From an uncultured Granulosicoccaceae bacterium (GTDB taxonomy: Bacteria; Pseudomonadota; Gammaproteobacteria; Granulosicoccales; Granulosicoccaceae), in contig CALHOU010000011.1 in assembly GCA_938035945.1 (NCBI GenBank), positions 1 to 39,439 on the forward strand: a stretch of 39,439 bases of DNA, given 5' to 3'. This document shows, in pieces, positions 33,886 to 39,439 of this stretch. Position numbers and translations under genes: made by a program. The notes beneath the pieces were generated by a model. It had not been told where the DNA came from. It searched no databases and worked only from the letters and a program-made list of their open reading frames with translations. Numbering within the stretch: position 1 is the stretch's first letter; each line of letters starts with the position of its first letter.

Positions 33886-36327
33886 ATGGAAGCCGGCTCT
33901 GTGATTTTTATGCCAACCGTGCCTGGCGGATATCAACTACGAGCCACGTCAGAGGCTGGAACAGATGCTGAAACAGTTTCGTTTTATATTAGCCCTAACT
34001 TTCCGTTTCAAGAAGATAAGCTACAGCTGAATGAGGGCTCGATCAATCAGAACAATTTTTATGCAGTCGTGAATAATCAAGTTTGGCTGTATTCACGGTC
34101 ACTTGATCAGTTAGCGCTGGAACAAATTGTGAGTGAATTTCCCAGTTTTTCAATAGTGGGATATGAACCTGCAAAGGGCTTGCTTTTGCAGTACAGCGAT
34201 ATCAATACACAAAATGAAGCTACGCTTGAAACGTTGCGACTGACATCCGGCATTACCAGTGTCAATCATCGCATTGTCACCGGACCTGAATATGTACATG
34301 ATCCTGATTTAACGCCTGACGATGGTAGTCGTTTTGATGATGGTGGAGGTAACTGGCATCTGGAAAAAATTGGCGCTGAAGCGGCATGGGATATCAGCAC
34401 CGGCAGCCGAGACGTACGCATCGCAATTTCCGAATCTACTCCAACGTTCTTCATTGACCATGAAGATCTTGTGGGGCAGCTTGATGTAGGTACCCGCGCC
34501 GTTGTTGCAGGTAATGAGTCTCATGCATCAGCGGTTGCTGGAACCATCGGCGCTATATCCAACAATGGTTTTGGAATGAGTGGGATTAACTGGGTTTCGC
34601 CAATTGCAGCAGGGGGCTCTGGAGAAGCAAGCATTATCGGTCTATCCATGGATGATCGTTATAAGGTAATAAACTCATCATGGAGTCTGTTTCCAGCGCC
34701 GCCGGAGGGCACAGATATCGATGATGAAGATATTCAAACTCAACGTAGGAAACTCGCATTGCAAGGCACGGGTGATTACCGAAATACAATGAGCGAAAAG
34801 AGCAATATCCTATACGTTAACTCTGCCGGTAATGGGGTTAAGGGGGCTGGCGGGAAAGGATTCGATGGGCGCATGCACAGTCCCGCCACGCACTACACCG
34901 AATACGGCTCGTTTGAACCGATAGCCAATGTTTTATTCGTTGCGGCAATGCAAGAAGATGGACGGCTTCGGTTTTCGTCCAACTACGGTGAATCGGTACA
35001 GATCGCAGCACCAACGCGGTACGAATCAATTGAGGGGCCAAACGGATACGGCACATTCGGCGGAACGTCGGCAGCTGCACCGGTCGTTTCGGGGGTGGCA
35101 TCGCTTATTTTCTCGCTTAGTCCGAACTTTTCAGCGTCGGAGGTCAAACGAATATTGATTAATTCGGCTACTGAATTTGTCACTGAGCGACATGCTGAAT
35201 CCAGTAACAGTGGCAGTACAGAATTATTAGAAACACCTATCCCAATACTTAATGCGGCGGCAGCGCTAAAGTTGGCAGAAGAGTTTGCACTGGGTAATAA
35301 AGCCACTGTTGTTCAAACTATTAATAATCCATTTACTGAATTCACAGACATTGAAGTGCTTGCAGCTACCGGTGAGTACCAAGCCAAGGGGTTTTCGTTT
35401 ACTAGAAATGGGAATACTGCGCTCGGTCGATCAGGTGGATCGAGCGCGACCTTGATGTTGGAGGATCCGGGTTCCGCTCTAAGCATCGCCAGCAATGATG
35501 TGGTATTCAATGATCCTATCTCTGGAACCGACTTCAACAGTAGATTTGATGTTGTATTGGAAAATCCAGACATACTGCTGGAGCTAGTGGACGGTCAGAC
35601 CAATCAACCGATTGGCAATGCCGATATCACAATCGAACCTGTTAATGTTTATAACGCAAAATATGATATTGAGTCTGGCATTGGTAACGCCATTGGCGTG
35701 ACCAGGCTTTACTTGATGAGCGGTGCGTATCGAATCATTGTCAATTCGCCTGGCTATGAAGAACATCGAACGTTAGTCAGCATCGTTAATGAAGGTCAGA
35801 AAATCGAAATCACTCTTGCTATGAATCCGCTTACTGAGCCGATGAACGGAATCGATCCGACCCAGCCAGCAGACGAATTCGATCCCTGTATTGTAGGTAC
35901 GTGGGTCCTCGATAACCAGTATATGGAGCAACAACTAAAACAAAACGACCCGGAATTGGTTGAATTGGGTGGAAAGCAGACGCTTGAATTTTTGGACACT
36001 GGTGTCGCCAAAAATACACTGCGACAAACTTATCTGTACTCTCGAGTAGAAGCTGGTGATCAAATAACAACGAGCTCTATTCATGTGGGTGATCTTAAGT
36101 ACAGCTGGCGAACCAGCGATGGGATGTTTTTTGGTGATACCTCAACCGGTGATACCTTACAGATTGATACAACGATAACGGTAAACGGTGTTGCGCAACC
36201 CAGCAGTAGCCGCACAGTTCCAGTACCAGCGGCTGTTACCATGCACACATACTCGTGCACACCCACGGTACTCGTGATAGATCCTCCCCGACCGGGATTT
36301 ATAGCTGTCCGTTATGTTAAGCCATAG
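33886..36327 (+). CDS. Subtilisin-like (S8) serine peptidase, main part
   Basis: The 813-residue frame has an N-terminal prodomain-like region (about 40-135) and then an S8 domain. His213 (NESHASAVAGTIGA), Asn316 (VNSAGNG) and Ser395 (YGTFGGTSAAAPVVSGVASL) match the triad/oxyanion positions. In the Asp motif DVRIAISEST, Glu183 sits where VxVxDTG has Asp. A carboxypeptidase-regulatory-like domain (NQPIGNADITIEPVNVYN ... SGAYRIIVNSPGYEEHRTL) lies near 560-640, and a lipocalin-like C-terminal domain starts at DPCIVGTWVLDNQ. The product would have no signal peptide if made from 33886, so it depends on the 5' piece. Activity is uncertain. Confidence 0.7.
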   Translation: MEAGSVIFMPTVPGGYQLRATSEAGTDAETVSFYISPNFPFQEDKLQLNEGSINQNNFYAVVNNQVWLYSRSLDQLALEQIVSEFPSFSIVGYEPAKGLLLQYSDINTQNEATLETLRLTSGITSVNHRIVTGPEYVHDPDLTPDDGSRFDDGGGNWHLEKIGAEAAWDISTGSRDVRIAISESTPTFFIDHEDLVGQLDVGTRAVVAGNESHASAVAGTIGAISNNGFGMSGINWVSPIAAGGSGEASIIGLSMDDRYKVINSSWSLFPAPPEGTDIDDEDIQTQRRKLALQGTGDYRNTMSEKSNILYVNSAGNGVKGAGGKGFDGRMHSPATHYTEYGSFEPIANVLFVAAMQEDGRLRFSSNYGESVQIAAPTRYESIEGPNGYGTFGGTSAAAPVVSGVASLIFSLSPNFSASEVKRILINSATEFVTERHAESSNSGSTELLETPIPILNAAAALKLAEEFALGNKATVVQTINNPFTEFTDIEVLAATGEYQAKGFSFTRNGNTALGRSGGSSATLMLEDPGSALSIASNDVVFNDPISGTDFNSRFDVVLENPDILLELVDGQTNQPIGNADITIEPVNVYNAKYDIESGIGNAIGVTRLYLMSGAYRIIVNSPGYEEHRTLVSIVNEGQKIEITLAMNPLTEPMNGIDPTQPADEFDPCIVGTWVLDNQYMEQQLKQNDPELVELGGKQTLEFLDTGVAKNTLRQTYLYSRVEAGDQITTSSIHVGDLKYSWRTSDGMFFGDTSTGDTLQIDTTITVNGVAQPSSSRTVPVPAAVTMHTYSCTPTVLVIDPPRPGFIAVRYVKP

Positions 36328-36548
36328 CGCAAACCTAAGATGGGTTTTAGACTGGCAAAGCGCGCTCCATGCATGCGCTTGAGCGCTGTAAATGGGCATT
36401 CTTTGCCTTAAAGATTGCGTCTTTTAGGATCGGCTAAATAGATGAGAGGCAAATGGAATAAACATGAGGATAAAGAGGTTATCTAGCGTTTCCGGTCTCA
36501 TGTAATTAGGCGTTATATTGCTTGCTATGTATAAACACGCCGATGCTG

Positions 36549-36568
36549 AAAGCCAACTGCGGCTTTTT
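36549..36568 (+). terminator. Weak terminator-like hairpin
   Basis: AAAGCC (36549-36554) and GGCTTT (36561-36566) form a 6-bp stem with a 6-nt loop, and the distal arm runs on as T residues (GGCTTTTTAA). It lies ~220 bp after the peptidase stop and 45-70 bp before the LuxR-type gene, so it could end transcription or act in its leader. Confidence 0.35.
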
Positions 36569-36634
36569 AACTCATTCAATTCTTATGGTAGCATCAAGCC
36601 AAAATAGCTAATGAGACAAGTTGGGGTAGGGTTA

Positions 36635-37801
36635 ATGTCAAATGGAGCGTTGGTTAATCTACCGAGTATTTATGATGCAGCCATAAATAGCAGCACATGG
36701 GGAGAGTCCTTGGAGTCCACTGCACACAGTATTGGGGCCAAAGGCGCACTGCTGCTGTTAATAGAAAAAGATCATGAGAATGTATTCCGGGTAGGTCACT
36801 TCAGTAATATTTGGCGTCGAGCGCCGGAGCGCGCTAAAATTTATAATGAACGCTTTTCACAATACGAAAAACCGGTGTGGGAAGCGTTGGAATCGATGCC
36901 ACGCCAGCAATTGATTCTCGATACTGAGTTCTGGAAAGATGAGCCCAATCTTCGGAATAGGCCTGACTATCGATTTCTTAGTGAGCAGGTTGGTATCTGC
37001 CATAAGTGCGCGGCGCGATTAAACAATAACGAGAGCTGGTTTGATAGTCTTGTTATACATTTTGACGAAAGCCATAAAAGTATCCCGCACGAATCAATAC
37101 GGTTTATAAATGCATTATTACCGCATGTTGCCAAATCAGTCGAACTGGGCCGCGCCTTTGATATTCTTAGATCTAACTATCAAGCGGTACTAACGGCACT
37201 TGATTACATCGATATTGGAATTTGTATTGCACTGCCTAACGGCACTATTATCGTGGCCAATGAGGAGGCGTCCCGTATATTTGAAAACAAAGATGGGGTG
37301 AAGCTCGGCGCGGATCGAAAACTCGTTTGTCGTGACAAAGAACTTGAAGCTCGGTTCTCACAAGCCATAGCCAGAACGAGCTCAACAGCCATCGGCGAAG
37401 CTGCAACTCCAGAGGTGCTGTTTTCGGTTAATCGACCTTCTGGCTTACACGACTTTCTTATAGAGGTCGCGCCGCTCAGAGACCACACAGCTGAGCTTGA
37501 AACAAACCTTCAGGGGGCGCTAATCACTCTTGTTGACCCGGAGAATTCCAGCCATATTGATGTCGATAGAATTGCACAGGCGTATCGCCTAACTAAAACT
37601 GAAGCGCTGGTTTGTGGGTACTCGGTTAAGGGCTGGTCCACTCGACAAATTGCTGATGAGCGCTGCGTTAGCACAGAGACCATCAAATCACAAATGAAAT
37701 CAATCCTGTCAAAAACTGATTGCCAACATCGATCACAATTAATTCGGCTTGCACTCAAAGCCTCGCCACCGATTCGACGTGCAACAAAAAATGAAAAGTA
37801 G
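36635..37801 (+). CDS. LuxR-family transcriptional regulator
   Basis: The 388-residue protein starts MSNGALVNLPSIYDAAINSS. An N-terminal ~150-residue sensor region leads to a PAS-like module (LDYIDIGICIALPNGTIIVA, NEEASRIFENKDG). The C-terminal LuxR HTH is YRLTKTEALVCGYSVKGWST, RQIADERCVSTETIKSQMKS, ILSKTDCQHRSQLIRL. It lacks an N-terminal receiver with phosphorylatable Asp, so it is a solo regulator. GGGGTAGGG lies before this ATG, which is why I prefer it to the one at 36611. Its target may be the neighbouring peptidase or lipoprotein genes. Confidence 0.85.
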   Translation: MSNGALVNLPSIYDAAINSSTWGESLESTAHSIGAKGALLLLIEKDHENVFRVGHFSNIWRRAPERAKIYNERFSQYEKPVWEALESMPRQQLILDTEFWKDEPNLRNRPDYRFLSEQVGICHKCAARLNNNESWFDSLVIHFDESHKSIPHESIRFINALLPHVAKSVELGRAFDILRSNYQAVLTALDYIDIGICIALPNGTIIVANEEASRIFENKDGVKLGADRKLVCRDKELEARFSQAIARTSSTAIGEAATPEVLFSVNRPSGLHDFLIEVAPLRDHTAELETNLQGALITLVDPENSSHIDVDRIAQAYRLTKTEALVCGYSVKGWSTRQIADERCVSTETIKSQMKSILSKTDCQHRSQLIRLALKASPPIRRATKNEK

Positions 37802-37994
37802 CCAGTAGCACCAAACTAGAGTGTGCAGTAAACCAGCTATAAATATTGGTCCGCTTATCTGATTTCCAATAGCGCGGTGTTGTTGTCTCTGCGCCCATCT
37901 GCATTCGTTGATTAACTGGCACAACCGGCTGCTGTTCTTCGATCTTAATGTCGTCAGATATCTCAAGGCTTTGCGCGCCATACTCAAAAATCAT
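37755..37994 (-). CDS. Possible small single-TM protein
   Basis: The 79-residue frame has a polar N-terminal part (MIFEYGAQSLEISDDIKIEE) and a terminal hydrophobic stretch (SSLVLLATFHFLLHV). It overlaps the 3' end of the LuxR-type gene by 47 bp and has no clear SD. It could be real or a shadow. The surrounding 380 bp hold no other convincing gene. Confidence 0.3.
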   Translation of the reverse strand: MIFEYGAQSLEISDDIKIEEQQPVVPVNQRMQMGAETTTPRYWKSDKRTNIYSWFTAHSSLVLLATFHFLLHVESVARL

Positions 37995-38128
37995 TTCGTC
38001 AGTAAAAGAGAAACAACATAGCCATCATTAGTGCGTTTTTAAGTCAGATTTAGAAAGAAGATGTGCGAACACTCACGCTTGCTCTCTGCATACATTATCC
38101 CCCTAGCGGGTGATGCAAATCGACGCCA

Positions 38129-38156
38129 TTGATGTGAAAGTATTTGCATGTATAGC
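38129..38156 (+). promoter_or_regulatory. Probable sigma-70-like promoter
   Basis: TTGATG (38129-38134), a 16-bp spacer and TATAGC (38151-38156) lie 22 bp upstream of the lipoprotein ATG at 38178. An AAGGA ribosome site sits between. Confidence 0.45.
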
Positions 38157-38177
38157 TAGTAAAAAGGAACCACTGAT

Positions 38178-38807
38178 ATGCTTAGACCAACAAATTTAGC
38201 GCTAACGCTCGGTACGTTGATGTTTTTATCTGGGTGTGCTGTTACCGCACCTTCCATACCTGAGAGCGCGGTGTTAACTGAATTAGCGCCGATGAATAGG
38301 CTGAGTCATCAAGTCGGCGATCGATTCGATTTCACTAACAAGCTGACGGGTCAACCTGGCCATTGGGTGGTCACGGATGTGGCCGCCGACGGAGCGGTTT
38401 CAGCGACGATGCACGATGGGTGTAAATGGACAACATCGAGTGCATGGTTTGATGGTACCGGCAGTTGGGAGAACTGTGGAACCGGCGACTGGAGCGCCGC
38501 CACCAGCACCCTATTAGATTCGGGGCCCTCGTTGTGGCCACTGACCGACGGTGCTAGTTCCACCTACCGTTACAAAACAACCAATAAGGTTGGAAAGAGC
38601 GACACACATAAAAGAACATGCAATGTAAGTACCGCTAATATCGAAACGAGCATTGGTCCGGTGGATACCTACAAAGTCGTCTGCACTGACAAGAATGGTA
38701 GCTCTATCAATGTGCGCACCTGGTACTTTAATCCTGATCACGGTGAAATACGTTTTTCTCGATGGAAGCCAGACGGTGGCATGAAGGTAAATCATCAGTA
38801 TTTATAA
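38178..38807 (+). CDS. Orphan lipoprotein
   Basis: The 209-residue product begins MLRPTNLALTLGTLMFLSGC (lipobox LSGC, Cys20). The mature part is beta-rich with paired cysteines and Trp (HDGCKWTTSSAWFDGTGSWE, CGTGDWSAATSTLLD). Near the end VDTYKVVCTDKNGSSINVRT, WYFNPDHGEIRFSRW resembles the DUF3108-like pattern of periplasmic proteins in which a measured signal is followed by Y-x-P-x-x-G. I cannot name it. AAGGA lies 9 bp before the ATG. Confidence 0.7.
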   Translation: MLRPTNLALTLGTLMFLSGCAVTAPSIPESAVLTELAPMNRLSHQVGDRFDFTNKLTGQPGHWVVTDVAADGAVSATMHDGCKWTTSSAWFDGTGSWENCGTGDWSAATSTLLDSGPSLWPLTDGASSTYRYKTTNKVGKSDTHKRTCNVSTANIETSIGPVDTYKVVCTDKNGSSINVRTWYFNPDHGEIRFSRWKPDGGMKVNHQYL

Positions 38808-38880
38808 CTGACCATATTTAGCAGTAAGACGTAAGAATAAGTATTTCAATTCTTGCAACAATAATGGAGCACTAATCCAA

Positions 38881-39309
38881 ATGAAATTAATGAAGCTCTT
38901 TTCAACACTATCGGTGGTGCTGTTGCTGATCGCATCATGCGCAACGGCACCAGTCGCGCCCACCATAGAAGATCTGATTGCCGATGGTGGGGAGGTGGTT
39001 AGTATTCATGACCTTATTGGTGACACTGGCGTTACATACGTTGGCGCGGATGAAAGTTGGTTCAATTATCTGGGTGTGGATGGTCGAAAGGTAGTAAAGA
39101 TCACTAAAACCGGACAACTAAAAGAGCTTGCCTGGAGAGTCAACGACTCAGGGCAGTTCTGCCAGCAAATGTTTGCCACCGAGAAAGAGGAGTGTGACAA
39201 CATCGTTTTGATCAGAGATAGAGAGGGTATGTACATCAGTTATGATAAAAGAAAAAACAAACCCGGATCTCCTTTTACGATTATTCTAGGTAATTCGGAA
39301 GGGTTATAG
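38881..39309 (+). CDS. Small lipoprotein, DUF995-like
   Basis: The 142-residue protein has a signal peptide with lipobox LLIASC. The mature part reads ESWFNYLGVDGRKVVKITKT, ELAWRVNDSGQFCQQMFATE, a small beta domain with the FxYxxxDG ... W.v.dsG.fC pattern of DUF995-type periplasmic proteins. It is 73 bp downstream of the previous lipoprotein gene and may share its transcript. The function is unknown. Confidence 0.65.
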   Translation: MKLMKLFSTLSVVLLLIASCATAPVAPTIEDLIADGGEVVSIHDLIGDTGVTYVGADESWFNYLGVDGRKVVKITKTGQLKELAWRVNDSGQFCQQMFATEKEECDNIVLIRDREGMYISYDKRKNKPGSPFTIILGNSEGL

Positions 39310-39387
39310 CGTAACCGGTTGCGGTCCTTACTTCTGGCTCGAGTGCGGTTTGCGATCAATCTGATCTCAGTTGGAAGTATGGCTCAT

Positions 39388-39405
39388 GATTATTGATTAA
39401 TAATC
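39388..39405. repeat. Short AT-rich inverted repeat
   Basis: GATTATT and AATAATC form a perfect 7-bp inverted repeat around GATT, after the last gene of the window. It is AT-rich, without a T-tract, so it may be a protein-binding site for the gene beyond the edge. Confidence 0.3.
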
Positions 39406-39439
39406 ACTTTGTCGCTTAAATTACGCAATACCGGAGCCT

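Noticed and set aside
36358..36380. AAGCGC/GCGCTT hairpin after the peptidase stop
   Set aside because: Short stem with an 11-nt loop and no T-tract. The hairpin at 36549 is a better terminator candidate.

Overview
The window looks like chromosomal DNA from a marine, Gram-negative gammaproteobacterium. The evidence is GreB, RecQ, YaeQ, a DUF3581-type protein, 4-hydroxyphenylpyruvate dioxygenase and an Mrp-type cation/proton antiporter operon. About ten lipobox signal peptides and one GlyGly-CTERM-like surface anchor point the same way. The genus cannot be settled from the sequence alone. I saw no tRNA, rRNA, CRISPR array, prophage or insertion sequence.

Layout. 1-4540: the 3' end of an LruC-domain gene and a coupled lipoprotein, then about 800 bp of decayed genes (a HAD-phosphatase stub and an unidentified, multiply broken reading frame), then a three-gene set (membrane protein with an LVIVD-like tail, LVIVD-repeat lipoprotein, small lipoprotein). 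4556-9387: a GNAT acetyltransferase, a 3' fragment of a sulfite-oxidase-like molybdoenzyme gene, an NTF2-like protein, a two-TM membrane protein, a secreted RCC1/fibronectin-type protein and YaeQ. 9657-17765: a lipoprotein and greB, then three minus-strand genes that look like a split copper amine oxidase system, then a gamma-glutamylcyclotransferase-like protein, a DUF3581 protein, RecQ and a small hypothetical. 17870-23759: an acyltransferase-3 protein, hppD with a divergent Lrp/AsnC regulator, and two tandem lipoprotein SASA-type esterases.

24060-31670: a tightly overlapping nine-gene operon in the order E, F, G, MbhD/E-like, B, C, D, D-like, small two-TM protein, D/A-like. It should encode a large membrane Na+/H+ antiporter complex with three proton-channel subunits and no full-length MrpA. 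31792-39309: accessory genes, mostly orphan lipoproteins. They include a gene broken by a frameshift, a subtilisin-like lipoprotein interrupted by an in-frame TGA, and a LuxR-type regulator.

The observation most worth follow-up is at 10647-14080. Three genes, two of them linked by an ATGA overlap, encode an exported amine-oxidase N-domain-like protein, a catalytic-domain homologue that has lost the topaquinone tyrosine and all three copper histidines, and a second catalytic-domain homologue that keeps them and carries a surface anchor. This suggests an enzyme plus pseudoenzyme pair. Other points of interest are the Mrp variant, the TGA-interrupted peptidase and the decaying genes at 1509-2160, 5213-5611 and 33059-33519.
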